This document shows, one piece after another, positions 37,167 through 47,057 of a stretch of 64,000 nt of DNA. The stretch lies in assembly GCF_023516595.1 (NCBI RefSeq), contig NZ_JAMGBG010000005.1, forward strand, positions 124,001 through 188,000, read 5' to 3'. Within the stretch, counting starts at the first letter, position 1. Every line of letters begins with the position of its first letter. The notes below the pieces were generated by a model. That model saw only the letters and a program-made list of their open reading frames with translations, made no database searches and was not told the origin of the DNA. Both the position numbers and the translations under genes were made by a program. Origin of the DNA: Streptomyces neyagawaensis. GTDB taxonomy: Bacteria; Actinomycetota; Actinomycetes; Streptomycetales; Streptomycetaceae.

Positions 37167-38195
37167 TCACCCGGGGACGGTGCAGTCGAACGCGTGCAGG
37201 TAGGGGTTGACGGGGCGGATGTCGCCGATGACGAGGCCCGCGTCGGTGAGCCTGGCGACCATGCTCTCGGTGGTGTGCTTGGCCCCTCCGACGTTGAGGA
37301 GGAGCAGCAGGTCCATGGCGGTGCTGAACCGCATGGAGGGCGTGTCGTCGACGAGGTTCTCGATGACGATGACCCGTGCTCCGGGACCGCCCGCCTCGAT
37401 GACGTTGCGCAGGGTCCGGCGGGTGCTGTCCTCGTCCCACTCCAGGATGTTCTTGATGATGTACACATCGGCGCGGGCCGGGACGGCCGTACGGCAGTCC
37501 CCGGGGACGATGCGCATCCGGTCCGCGAGCGCGCCGCCCGGCCGCAGCCGCGGGTCGGCGTTCTCCACGACACGCGGCAGGTCGAGCAGGATGCCGGTCA
37601 GCGACGGGTGCTTCTCCAGCAGGCTTGCCACCACATGCCCCTGGCCGCCACCGATGTCGGCCACGGTCGAGCTCCCCGACAGGTCGAGGAACTGCGCGAC
37701 GTCCCGCGCGGACTGCGCGCTGGAGGTCGTCATGGCGCGGTTGAAGACATCGGCCGATTCCGGCGCGTCGTTGTTGAGGTAGTCGAAGAACTCCTTCCCG
37801 TACAGGTCCTCGACGACGTTCCGGCCGGAGCGGACCGCCTCGTCCAGCCGGGGCCAGGCGTCCCAGGTCCAGGGTTCGGTGCACCACAGCGCGATGAAGT
37901 GCAGGCTGTCCGGGGCGTCCTCGCGCAGTTGCCGGGACATGTCGGTGTGGACGAAGGTCCCGTCCGATCGCTCGGCGAAGATGCCGTAGCAGGTCAGCGC
38001 CCGCAACAGCCGGCGCAGCGGCTTCGGTTCGGCCTTCACCGCGGCGGCGAGGTCCGTCACCGGCATCGGGTCGTCACCGAGGGCGTCGGCGACCCCGAGC
38101 CGCGCGGCCGCACGGATGGCGGCGGCGCACGCGGCCCCGAACACCAGCTCCCGGAGCCGCATGGCCGGCGGTGGTGCAGTCTGTGCGGTCGTCAT
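37167..38195 (-). CDS. SAM-dependent O-methyltransferase (plant COMT-like/TcmN-type)
   Basis: A 342-residue methyltransferase. The ATG at 38195 follows AAGGAA by 7 bases. The first 110 residues form the dimerisation winged helix (ELVFGAACAAAIRAAARLGV, LLRALTCYG). The SAM-binding motif I is VADIGGGQGHVVASLL near residues 175-190. A catalytic histidine is not evident: the equivalent region reads NILEWDEDSTRRTL, where many O-methyltransferases have LHDW (Trp-Asp kept, His replaced by Glu). It faces the spore-pigment operon and may methylate its product. Confidence 0.88.
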   Translation of the reverse strand: MTTAQTAPPPAMRLRELVFGAACAAAIRAAARLGVADALGDDPMPVTDLAAAVKAEPKPLRRLLRALTCYGIFAERSDGTFVHTDMSRQLREDAPDSLHFIALWCTEPWTWDAWPRLDEAVRSGRNVVEDLYGKEFFDYLNNDAPESADVFNRAMTTSSAQSARDVAQFLDLSGSSTVADIGGGQGHVVASLLEKHPSLTGILLDLPRVVENADPRLRPGGALADRMRIVPGDCRTAVPARADVYIIKNILEWDEDSTRRTLRNVIEAGGPGARVIVIENLVDDTPSMRFSTAMDLLLLLNVGGAKHTTESMVARLTDAGLVIGDIRPVNPYLHAFDCTVPG

Positions 38196-38253
38196 GCGCC
38201 GCTTCCTTTTCTCGAGTTCATGAGTGACCGTCCATGGACGACCACGGCGCCGG

Positions 38254-39315
38254 TCAGCACAGCCCCGTGGGCAGGGACGCCCGGCAGGAGTTGCGTTCGA
38301 AGGTGTTGGTCTGGGCGGTGTCCGCGTTGATGAGGTCCGCGGGCGCATTGCCCGTCACCAAGTTGTCGACGATCCTGTTCCGCTCGTTGGGGGTCCCCAC
38401 GAAGCTCTTGTAGAGGACGATGCCGCCGGACAGCGAAGAGGTGCCGGCGTGGTCCATGACCCGGTTCCGTGCCACCAGGATGTCCTCGGTACCGGTCAGC
38501 ACGATGCCGGAGCCCTGGATCGCCTCCAGGCGCGAGCTCTTGGGGCAGGACTTGTTGTTCTGGGCGACGAGGTTGTCCCGTACGGTGAGGGCGCCGGTCT
38601 TCGGCTTGTTCTCGTCGCCGACGACGAAGATGCCCCCGCAGTTGCCGGTCATGTGGTTGTCCGCGACGGTGAGGTTGCGCAGGCGCCGGACGGTGATGCC
38701 GATCCTGTTGTCCGACACGTGGTTGCGTTCGACCACGGTCGCCCGGGTGTCCTGGGCGCCCTCCTCGGCCTTGATGGCGTTCGCGAGGAACAGCCCGGCG
38801 TCGCCGTTGCCCCGGGCGGTGTTCGACCGGAGCACGCTGCGCACCGAACGCTCCAGCGCGATGCCCCAGACCCCGTTCTTCGTCGCGGTCACCCGGCGCA
38901 CGGTCAGCCGGTCGGTCGACGTGGCGACCACACCGCTCCCGGTGAAGCCGGTCACGGTGAGGGAGGCGAGGGTGACGCCGGCGACGCTGCGGGCCTTCGT
39001 CCCGGTCACGCAGATGCCGTTGGCGCCCTGGGCGCAGCCACTGCCGGCGTTCGTCTTGGCCGGCTTGATGACGGCGCCGCGGCCCATGCCGCGCAGAGTG
39101 ATCCGCGGCGTGGTGATCGTGACGCTCTCGTGGTACGTGCCGGAGGCCAGGAGAACGGTGTCTCCGGGCTTCGCGGAGTCCACCGCTTTCTGGATCGACT
39201 TCCCGGGATGGACCACGTGGATCCTGTGATGGGCGGCGACCGGCGGGGCGGCCCCGAGTCCCGTGCCGATGACCGCTGCCGTACAGACCAGGGAGGCGAA
39301 ATGCGATTTTTTCAT
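38254..39315 (-). CDS. Secreted right-handed parallel beta-helix protein
   Basis: A 353-residue exported protein from the ATG at 39315 (MKKSHFASLVCTAAVIGTGL), cleaved near VAA at about residue 31. The body is a run of about 22-residue beta-helix coils with repeated N-x-V/I and G-I patterns (TLRGMGRGAVIKP, NHVSDNRIGITV, NRVMDHAGTSSLSGGIVL). It resembles pectate-lyase-3 or NosD-type repeat proteins. No lyase or hydrolase active site is clear, so the role (polysaccharide binding or cleavage) stays open. Its AT-rich start and poor ribosome site (none clear within 15 bases) are unlike most genes here. Confidence 0.82.
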   Translation of the reverse strand: MKKSHFASLVCTAAVIGTGLGAAPPVAAHHRIHVVHPGKSIQKAVDSAKPGDTVLLASGTYHESVTITTPRITLRGMGRGAVIKPAKTNAGSGCAQGANGICVTGTKARSVAGVTLASLTVTGFTGSGVVATSTDRLTVRRVTATKNGVWGIALERSVRSVLRSNTARGNGDAGLFLANAIKAEEGAQDTRATVVERNHVSDNRIGITVRRLRNLTVADNHMTGNCGGIFVVGDENKPKTGALTVRDNLVAQNNKSCPKSSRLEAIQGSGIVLTGTEDILVARNRVMDHAGTSSLSGGIVLYKSFVGTPNERNRIVDNLVTGNAPADLINADTAQTNTFERNSCRASLPTGLC

Positions 39316-39745
39316 ATTTAGCACGTTATTTCGCGAGGCCGGTGAACGGGCCGGATAGACCATCCGGTGGCGTGTCACTCCACGGCGAGGCCGATTCCCC
39401 AGCTGTCTACCGCGGCGGGAAGGGCTCCGCGGCCGTCGACTTCCTGCGCTCTCCCTCCGGGGTGAAGGTGACGGACCGACGGAAGGGGCCGTCATCGAAG
39501 CGCACCGCGAGAAGAAGGGGTTGCTCGTGTTCTCAGTCGTGGTCGCGCCCGGGTCGGCGAGGTGGCCGTGTATCTCTTCGGCAGGACGGGCTTGACCGAC
39601 GCTCGGCGCACGATGCGATCCAGACATCGAAACATTCGGAATGGGTGGGTGTCCGGTCGACGCGTTTGTTGTTGTCGTGCCTCGGATTGATGTGACCTTT
39701 TCCTCTGTATCGGCGCGAGGGAGCAGTGTTCACGCCCGGAAGGTG

Positions 39746-39773
39746 TTGACATGTTCACGCGTCTCTCTAGGAT
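39746..39773 (+). promoter_or_regulatory. Promoter for the GH27 gene
   Basis: TTGACA (39746-39751), a 16-bp spacer and TAGGAT (39768-39773): a close fit to the main sigma-factor consensus, about 130 bp before the alpha-galactosidase start. Confidence 0.6.
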
Positions 39774-39792
39774 CCGTCACACCCAAACTTTC

Positions 39793-39805
39793 CGAATCCG
39801 GTTCG
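39793..39805. promoter_or_regulatory. LacI-like half-perfect operator
   Basis: CGAATCCGGTTCG matches the LacI operator CGAACCGGTTCG of 12218-12477 except for one added base, and runs into a second palindrome CGAAATTTCG (39804-39813). Just downstream of the -10 box. Confidence 0.35.
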
Positions 39806-39841
39806 AAATTTCGTATCCACCCCCATCCATCCCTGAGTCGA

Positions 39842-39861
39842 CATGTCATGGGCGTGACATG
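39842..39861. promoter_or_regulatory. Candidate operator CATGTCATGGGCGTGACATG
   Basis: 7-bp arms CATGTCA/TGACATG around 6 bases, 43 bp before the alpha-galactosidase start and downstream of the promoter. A likely repressor site; no regulator gene adjoins it. Confidence 0.5.
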
Positions 39862-39904
39862 AGGGGTGGTTCCCCCCACGGTGCTCTCCCCGAAAGGAGC
39901 CCCC

Positions 39905-41551
39905 GTGCCCACACGATCAGGCAGGCGACTGCTCCATGTCCTGGCCGCCGCCGCACTGACGGTCGCCGCATCAGTGACGGCCTCCGTCCACTCCACCGCC
40001 ACCGCCGCGCCGGGCAGCCCGGCGCTCACTCCGCCCCTGGGGTGGAACAGTTGGAACAGCTTCGGGTGCGGGATCACCGAGGCGCAGGTGCGTCAGGCCG
40101 CGGACGCGATGGTGTCCTCGGGGATGAAGGACGCGGGCTACCAGTACGTGGTGGTGGACGACTGCTGGTTCGACCCGCAGCGCGACGGAGCGGGCAACCT
40201 GCGGGCCAACCCGACCAAGTTCCCCAGCGGGATGAAGGCGCTCGGCGACTACATCCACAGCAAGGGACTGAAGTTCGGCATCTACCAGGTGCCGGGTGAA
40301 CGCACGTGCGCGCAGACCACCGGTGCCTACCCGGGGTCGACGGGCAGCAGGGGGCACGAGGCGCAGGACGCCGCCACGTTCGCCTCATGGGGCGTCGACT
40401 ATCTGAAGTACGACTGGTGTTCCTCCAGCGGCACCCGTGACGAGCAGGTCGCCCGGTTCACCGTCATGCGCGACGCGCTGCGCGCCACCGGGCGGCCGAT
40501 CGTCTACAGCATCAACCCCAACAGCTTCCACGCGATCACCGGCTCCACGTACAACTGGGGTGAGGTGGCGGATCTGTGGCGGACGACGGAGGACCTGCTC
40601 GACATCTGGCAGAACAACAACACCAACAGCTACCCCATGGGGGTCGGCAACGTCCTGGATGTCACCGCACCCCTGGCCGCACAGTCCGGCCCGGGTCACT
40701 GGAACGACCCGGACATGCTGGTCGTCGGGCGTCCCGGGCTGTCGCTGACCGAGTCGCGTTCCCACTTCGCCCTGTGGGCGCTGATGGCGGCCCCGCTGAT
40801 GGCCGGCAACGACATCCGCACCATGTCCGCCGACGTCAGCGCCATCCTGCGCAACCCGCGCCTGCTCGCGGTCAACCAGGACCGGCTCGGCGCCGGCGGC
40901 CGCCGCGTCCGTGACGACGGCAGCACCGAGGTGTTCGCCAAACCCCTCGCCGACGGCTCCGTCGCCGTGGGCCTGTTCAACCGGGGCGGCAGCGCCGCGA
41001 CCGTCACCACCACCGCCGCCCAAGTCGGCCTCACCGGGGGACCGTTCACCCTCACCGACCTGTGGACCGGTGCCACCTCCAGCACCACCGGCCAGGTCTC
41101 CGCGAGCGTGCCCGCCCACGGCGTCGCCGTGTTCCGGGTCAGCGGCGGCAGCGCACTGGCCGCCACCACCGCCCGCCTGCGCGGCACCGGGTCCGGCCGC
41201 TGCCTGGACGTGGACCGCGCCTCCACCGCGGCCGGGACGGCGGCCTTGATCTGGGACTGCCACACCGCCGCCAACCAGCTGTGGACCACCTGGGCCGGCG
41301 GCGAGATCCGCGTCTTCGGCGACAAGTGCCTGGACGCCAACAACCAGGGGACCACCAACGGCACCCGCGTCATCATCTGGCCCTGCAACGGCCAGGACAA
41401 CCAGAAGTGGACCACGCAGGCCGACGGGTCGATCCGCAACGTCCGTTCCGGGCTGTGCCTCGACGTCAACGGGTCCGGCACCGCCAACGGCACCGCGGCG
41501 GTCCTGTGGAGCTGCAACGGACAGTCCGGCCAGAAGTGGAGCCGCACATGA
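39905..41551 (+). CDS. Secreted GH27 alpha-galactosidase with ricin-type lectin domain
   Basis: A 548-residue exported enzyme. GTG at 39905 follows AAAGGAG by 5 bases. The signal peptide ends near residue 35 (ATAAPG). The GH27 barrel begins LTPPLGWNSWNSFGCG and has VVVDDCWFDP, the nucleophile Asp170 in YLKYDWCSS and the acid/base aspartate in GHWNDPDMLVVG. A beta-sandwich follows, then a ricin-B module (about 420-548) with QxW repeats such as NNQGTTNGTRVIIWPC. It releases terminal alpha-linked galactose from galactomannan- or galactoside-type polymers outside the cell (related beta-L-arabinopyranosidases share the family). A GH43 gene follows 55 bp later. Confidence 0.93.
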   Translation: MPTRSGRRLLHVLAAAALTVAASVTASVHSTATAAPGSPALTPPLGWNSWNSFGCGITEAQVRQAADAMVSSGMKDAGYQYVVVDDCWFDPQRDGAGNLRANPTKFPSGMKALGDYIHSKGLKFGIYQVPGERTCAQTTGAYPGSTGSRGHEAQDAATFASWGVDYLKYDWCSSSGTRDEQVARFTVMRDALRATGRPIVYSINPNSFHAITGSTYNWGEVADLWRTTEDLLDIWQNNNTNSYPMGVGNVLDVTAPLAAQSGPGHWNDPDMLVVGRPGLSLTESRSHFALWALMAAPLMAGNDIRTMSADVSAILRNPRLLAVNQDRLGAGGRRVRDDGSTEVFAKPLADGSVAVGLFNRGGSAATVTTTAAQVGLTGGPFTLTDLWTGATSSTTGQVSASVPAHGVAVFRVSGGSALAATTARLRGTGSGRCLDVDRASTAAGTAALIWDCHTAANQLWTTWAGGEIRVFGDKCLDANNQGTTNGTRVIIWPCNGQDNQKWTTQADGSIRNVRSGLCLDVNGSGTANGTAAVLWSCNGQSGQKWSRT

Positions 41552-41606
41552 GGGACATCGCGCACCGTCCGCCAGCTCCTGCGCCTACCGGGATTCCCCG
41601 GAGGCC

Positions 41607-43040
41607 GTGGTGATCCCCGCTCGGCGGTCATCCGCCCCCAGAGCGCGGCTCACCCGGGCAGTCCCCTGGATCACGGGCCTCGTGCTGGCGTTCGCCCTTG
41701 TTCCCGCCGTGGTGCAGCCCTCGGCGGCCAGGGCCGACAACCCCATCGTGCAGCACGTCTACACCGCCGACCCGGCTCCCCTGGTCCATGACGGACGGGT
41801 CTACCTCTACACCGGGCACGACGAGGACGGGTCCACCTACTTCACCATGAAGGACTGGCGGGTCTGGTCCTCGGCCGACATGGTCAACTGGACCGACCAC
41901 GGCTCTCCGCTCAGCCTCGCCACGTTCAGCTGGGCGTCCGCCGACGCTTGGGCGGGACAGGCCGTGCAGCGGGGCGGCCGGTTCTACTGGTACGTGCCGG
42001 TGAAGAACCGGGCGACCGGCCGGATGGCCATCGGCGTGGCCGTCGCGGACAGCCCCACCGGCCCGTTCCGGGACGCCCTCGGCCGCCCGCTGGTGGAGAA
42101 CGGCGAGATCGACCCGAGCGTCTTCATCGACGACAACGGCCAGGCGTACCTGTACTGGGGCAACCCGAACCTCTGGTACGTCAAGCTGAACGCCGACATG
42201 ACCTCCTACTCGGGCAGCCCCACCCGGATCCCGCTCACCACCGCCGGGTTCGGCACCCGCACCGGCGACCCCAACCGGCCCACCCTGTACGAGGAAGGCC
42301 CCTGGGTCTACAAACGGAACGGGCTGTACTACCTGGTGTTCGCGGCCAAGTGCTGCTCGGAGTTCATCGCCTACTCCACGGCGCCCGGCCCGACCGGTCC
42401 CTGGACCTACCGGGGGACCGTCATGCCCACCCAGGGCAGCAGCTTCACCAACCACCCGGGCATCATCGACTTCAAGGGAAATTCGTACTTCTTCTACCAC
42501 AACGGTGCGCTCCCCGGCGGGGGCGGCTACACCCGCTCGGTCGCGGTGGAGAGGTTCTCCTACAACGCCGACGGCACGATCCCGACGATCACCATGACGA
42601 ACACCGGGGCGCCTCAGGTCGGCACGCTCAATCCGTATGTGCGCCAGGAGGCCGAGACGATCGCCTGGGGTTCCGGGATCGAGACCGAACCGGCCGCGGA
42701 AGGCGGCATGAACGTCGGCTGGATCGAGAACGGAGACCACCTCAAGGTCAAGGGCGTGGCCTTCGGGTCGGGCGCGTCCTCGTTCGCCGCGCGGGTGGCC
42801 TCCGGCAGCAGCGGCGGCACCGTGGAACTGCGCCTGGGCTCCCCGAACGGGACGGTCGTCGGCCGGTGCGGTGTGCCGGGCACCGGGGGCTGGCAGACAT
42901 GGACGACGGTCAACTGCCCGGTGAGCGGCGCCACCGGCACCCAGGACCTCTACCTGCGCTTCACCGGAGGGAGCGGCTATCTGCTCAACATCAACTGGTG
43001 GCAGTTCACGGCGGGCACGGCCCTGACCGCACCGCGCTAG
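41607..43040 (+). CDS. Secreted GH43-family glycosidase with C-terminal CBM6-like module
   Basis: A 477-residue exported protein. GTG at 41607 or 41610 follows GGAGG. The signal peptide is cut near ARA at residue 45. The five-bladed propeller has catalytic Asp in TADPAPLVHDG, a modulating Asp in GEIDPSVFIDDNG and the acid Glu in YEEGPWVYKRNG, all GH43 features. Residues from about 345 (RQEAETIAWGSGIETEPAAE) to the end form a CBM6-like beta-sandwich. GH43 enzymes are mostly beta-xylosidases and alpha-L-arabinofuranosidases; the exact activity is open. With the preceding alpha-galactosidase it suggests attack on branched plant polysaccharide. Confidence 0.9.
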   Translation: MVIPARRSSAPRARLTRAVPWITGLVLAFALVPAVVQPSAARADNPIVQHVYTADPAPLVHDGRVYLYTGHDEDGSTYFTMKDWRVWSSADMVNWTDHGSPLSLATFSWASADAWAGQAVQRGGRFYWYVPVKNRATGRMAIGVAVADSPTGPFRDALGRPLVENGEIDPSVFIDDNGQAYLYWGNPNLWYVKLNADMTSYSGSPTRIPLTTAGFGTRTGDPNRPTLYEEGPWVYKRNGLYYLVFAAKCCSEFIAYSTAPGPTGPWTYRGTVMPTQGSSFTNHPGIIDFKGNSYFFYHNGALPGGGGYTRSVAVERFSYNADGTIPTITMTNTGAPQVGTLNPYVRQEAETIAWGSGIETEPAAEGGMNVGWIENGDHLKVKGVAFGSGASSFAARVASGSSGGTVELRLGSPNGTVVGRCGVPGTGGWQTWTTVNCPVSGATGTQDLYLRFTGGSGYLLNINWWQFTAGTALTAPR

Positions 43041-43168
43041 CCCACATCGGCGGCCCCGGGCTCCGGGCCCGCTCGAACTTCGGCGAGGAACCGCTGTGTC
43101 GCCGGTCGGGTGAGCCGGGGGTTACGGGGTAGAAAAGCTGTGGCTCGTGCGAGTGCACCGAGCCGGAG

Positions 43169-43200
43169 CATGCCCGGATGAAGGGCTGTTCCCGGGCATG
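43169..43200 (+). promoter_or_regulatory. Hairpin in the cspA leader
   Basis: CATGCCCGG (43169-43177) and CCGGGCATG (43192-43200) form a perfect 9-bp stem with a 14-base loop, ending 18 bp before the cspA ATG and containing an alternative in-frame ATG (43198). Cold-shock gene leaders are often structured; an effect on translation is only a possibility. Confidence 0.45.
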
Positions 43201-43218
43201 AACGAAGGATCGAACAGT

Positions 43219-43422
43219 ATGGCAAGCGGCACCGTCAAGTGGTTCAACTCGGAGAAGGGCTTCGGTTTCATCGAGCAGGACGGCGGAGGCCCCGACGTCT
43301 TCGCCCACTACTCCGAGATCAAGGGCTCCGGCTACCGCGAGCTGACCGAGGGTGAGCACGTCACCTTCGACATCGGCCAGGGCCAGAAGGGCCCCCAGGC
43401 CCAGAACATCGTCCGGGGCTGA
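43219..43422 (+). CDS. Cold-shock domain protein (CspA-like)
   Basis: A 67-residue one-domain nucleic-acid chaperone. It begins [20 protein letters not shown], containing RNP1 KGFGFI, and has the RNP2-type VFAHYSEI, with the family-typical end [10 protein letters not shown]. The ATG at 43219 is chosen on family length; AAGGA lies upstream. It binds single-stranded RNA and DNA and melts structure. Followed directly by a strong terminator. Confidence 0.96.
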   Translation: MASGTVKWFNSEKGFGFIEQDGGGPDVFAHYSEIKGSGYRELTEGEHVTFDIGQGQKGPQAQNIVRG

Positions 43423-43438
43423 CCGGACCCAGGAGCGC

Positions 43439-43476
43439 GGAGCGGGGCGGCTGCGGACCCGCAGCCGCCCCGCTCC
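43439..43476. terminator. Strong hairpin terminator after cspA
   Basis: A perfect 17-bp stem (43439-43455 with 43460-43476) with a 4-base GACC loop, 16 bp after the cspA stop. It also serves the convergent small hydrophobic gene. Confidence 0.85.
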
Positions 43477-43536
43477 CGGCTCAGGCCGCTGCTCCGCGCG
43501 TCGGCCTCACCTGTGCGTGTTGGTGCGTAGTGCCGC

Positions 43537-43707
43537 CTACCAGCGGTACCAGCGGCCCCGCTGACCACTGGGGCCCGTGGAGCGGGCGACGAAGCCGAGC
43601 AGCCAGAGCACCAGCACGATGACGGCGATCCACCACAGCGCCTTCAGGGCGAAACCGGCGCCGAAAAGGATCAGAGCCAGCAGCAGAACGAGCAACAAAG
43701 GAACCAT
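43537..43707 (-). CDS. Small hydrophobic membrane protein, 56 residues
   Basis: Reading the minus strand from the ATG at 43707 gives a 56-residue protein: two hydrophobic segments (MVPLLLVLLLALILFGAGF and LWWIAVIVLVLWLLGFVAR) and an Arg/Trp-rich tail ending GRWYRW. GGAGG stands about 9 bases before the start. Such hydrophobic proteins with a WYRW end recur in Streptomyces, often next to stress genes; their function is unknown. It is convergent with cspA. Confidence 0.85.
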   Translation of the reverse strand: MVPLLLVLLLALILFGAGFALKALWWIAVIVLVLWLLGFVARSTGPSGQRGRWYRW

Positions 43708-43955
43708 TTCTTTCCACCTCCGCCCCGCCGTTTGCCCGGCCGTCGCGGCTCCACACCCTCAAGACCTGCGGGTTTTTTGTCCTCGGACGGGGGCACTCTG
43801 ACGGGCTGACCAAGCAGTTCCCCGCCCGCGCCGGCCGCCGCGCCGGTCGAACCGGCCACGCGGGAGTTCCCCCAGTTCGACGTCACCATCACGAAATTCG
43901 GGGTAATGGGACGTCATCCGATCGCCGTCTCACACCGATGTGAAGGAGAAAAAGG

Positions 43956-44381
43956 ATGACCGACGACGCCTACCTGTTCCTGCTGGACGACGTGTCCTCG
44001 TCGCTCGGAGTGGCCCCCGCCGCCGTCGGTGATCTCGCCTGCATGGAAACCCCCGCCGTACACGGATGGCTGGACGCCCACGGAATCACGCGCACCTCAC
44101 CACAGCTGCGTCTGCTGCCGCCGGAGGAGACCGCGGCGATCCCCGAGGGAGCGGAACGGCTGCCCGTCCCGCTGAGCGACGAGGAGACGAGCCGGCTCCG
44201 CCACCAGTTGGTACCGGAGCCGCTCGCGCGGATCGAGGAGGAGCTGCTCTCCTACCGGGACTGCGCGGACGGCCGGGACGGCCTGATCGGGCGCGCACTG
44301 GCCGCCGGCGTGCCGCCGCACCGCATCGCCGAACTGACCGGGGTGGACCCCGAGACGGTGACCGCCGCGGCGGACGCCTGA
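43956..44381 (+). CDS. DUF6003-like protein
   Basis: A 141-residue acidic protein. ATG follows GGAG. It begins MTDDAYLFLLDD and has a conserved DLACMETPAVHGWLDAHGIT segment. Its last third (LIGRALAAGVPPHRIAELTG) looks like a degenerate helix-turn-helix. It appears to match the Streptomyces-specific DUF6003 group, with no known function. Divergent from the small hydrophobic gene; the 248-bp spacer shows no clear operator. Confidence 0.78.
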   Translation: MTDDAYLFLLDDVSSSLGVAPAAVGDLACMETPAVHGWLDAHGITRTSPQLRLLPPEETAAIPEGAERLPVPLSDEETSRLRHQLVPEPLARIEEELLSYRDCADGRDGLIGRALAAGVPPHRIAELTGVDPETVTAAADA

Positions 44382-46091
<1,710 letters not shown>

Positions 46092-46166
46092 CCACCGCAC
46101 GCCGGGACGGCTCCTGTCCCTGCCGCCGTTCGACCGACCGCATCGCGACGAGGAGACCGGTCCCGC

Positions 46167-46445
46167 TCAGCGGGCGACTGCGGCGGTGGACAGGAGCGTC
46201 GCGGCGGCGAGGCTGCCCCGGAGGGCGGCCGGACCGTGGGGTGCGAGAGCGGTGATGACCGCGGGGGAGACGGCGAGTCCGAAGCCTGTGGAGCGCTGGA
46301 AGCGGGCGAGGGCACGTCCGAGGACATGCGCGGGGGCGAGGGCGGTGACGAGCGCGGTGGCGCTGCACGCGTAGAGGATCTCGCCGAGGGCGCAGACCAC
46401 GGACACCGCGGCCACGGCCGGCGCACCCCAGCCGTGGCCGCCAGG
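46167..46445 (-). pseudogene. MFS transporter, C-terminal remnant
   Basis: Only about 90 codons of the C-terminal transmembrane part of a major facilitator remain: GEILYACSATALVTALAP, then FQRSTGFGLAVSPAVITALAP, with a normal stop at 46167. The frame runs on to about 46445 and then loses similarity, with no start or ribosome site. The 5' 75% of the gene is missing at the point where the divergent ArsR remnant also begins, so one deletion probably removed both 5' ends. Confidence 0.7.
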
Positions 46446-46454
46446 GCGTCCGAG

Positions 46455-46942
46455 GGGCCCTCGCCTCGGTCTCCGGCGCGGTCACCCTGTCGCCGGACGG
46501 TGACAGCATCGTCGTGGACGAACTCCAGGACAACGCGACCTCCGCCCACGGCACCGGGGTCACCTTCATCCCCAGCCACTTCGGTCGCCCGCACCTGGTG
46601 GTGATCCACGCGCCCGGATGGCGGCCGGTGGTGCAGTACCCCGTGGCCGAGCCGAGTCCGTCGGAGCCGGTGCCGCTGGAAACGGTCGCCCTGCGGCTGG
46701 AGGCACTCGCCCATCCGGTACGGCTGCGGCTCCTGCGCACCCTGGCCCGGGGCCCGCACACCACCGGTGAGCCTGCCCACGCCTGGGAACTCACGCCCCC
46801 GGAGGTCTCCCGCCACCCCGCCGTCCTGCGTCGCGCGGGCCTGCTGGAAACCCAGCGGCACGGGCGGTACGTCCACTACACCCTCAACCTGGCCGAGATG
46901 ACGACGCTGGGCACAGATCTGCTGGAAGCCGTCCTGCGCTGA
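46455..46942 (+). pseudogene. ArsR-type regulator (DUF5937-like), C-terminal part
   Basis: The open frame starts upstream of the first GTG (46514), reading GALASVSGAVTLSPDGDS, and ends at 46942. It holds the latter part of a DUF5937-type sensor region (LVVIHAPGWRPVVQYPV) and a full winged helix (ALRLEALAHPVRLRLLRTLA, SRHPAVLRRAGLLETQRHGR). The first 150 or so residues normal for this group are absent and no good start exists, so it is probably not functional; a short protein from 46514 (142 residues) cannot be excluded. Confidence 0.6.
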
Positions 46943-47057
46943 TCCGTACGCGTCGCTGCGGGGGATCCGCGGAGCCCGTCCCGCGAGCCGGGCCCGCACA
47001 GGCTGTGCCTGGACGGTCGACGAGGTGACCCGGAGGACCACCTGTCCCCACGCCCCG

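Larger units (their letters stand above)
39316..39904. promoter_or_regulatory. 589-bp divergent intergenic region, AT-richer than surroundings
   Basis: There is no convincing gene; short frames here lack G/C third-base bias. It holds an inverted repeat CCGGAT-5-ATCCGG at 39351-39367 near the beta-helix start, a promoter-like pair at 39746-39773, a LacI-like site at 39793-39805 and a palindrome at 39842-39861. Base composition is more A/T than nearly all of the window. Confidence 0.6.

Noticed and set aside
39793..39805. Possible tRNA T-arm (GGTTCGAA-like string)
   Set aside because: No acceptor stem, anticodon arm or D-arm can be built around it; it fits a palindromic operator better.
39342..39862. 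Short plus-strand frames in the beta-helix/galactosidase spacer
   Set aside because: No G/C third-base bias, no ribosome site, no recognisable domain; the area carries promoter and operator signals instead.
46099..46166. Possible assembly error rather than pseudogenes at the MFS/ArsR remnants
   Set aside because: Not excluded, but both remnants keep normal 3' ends and there is no sequence ambiguity, so a deletion is preferred.
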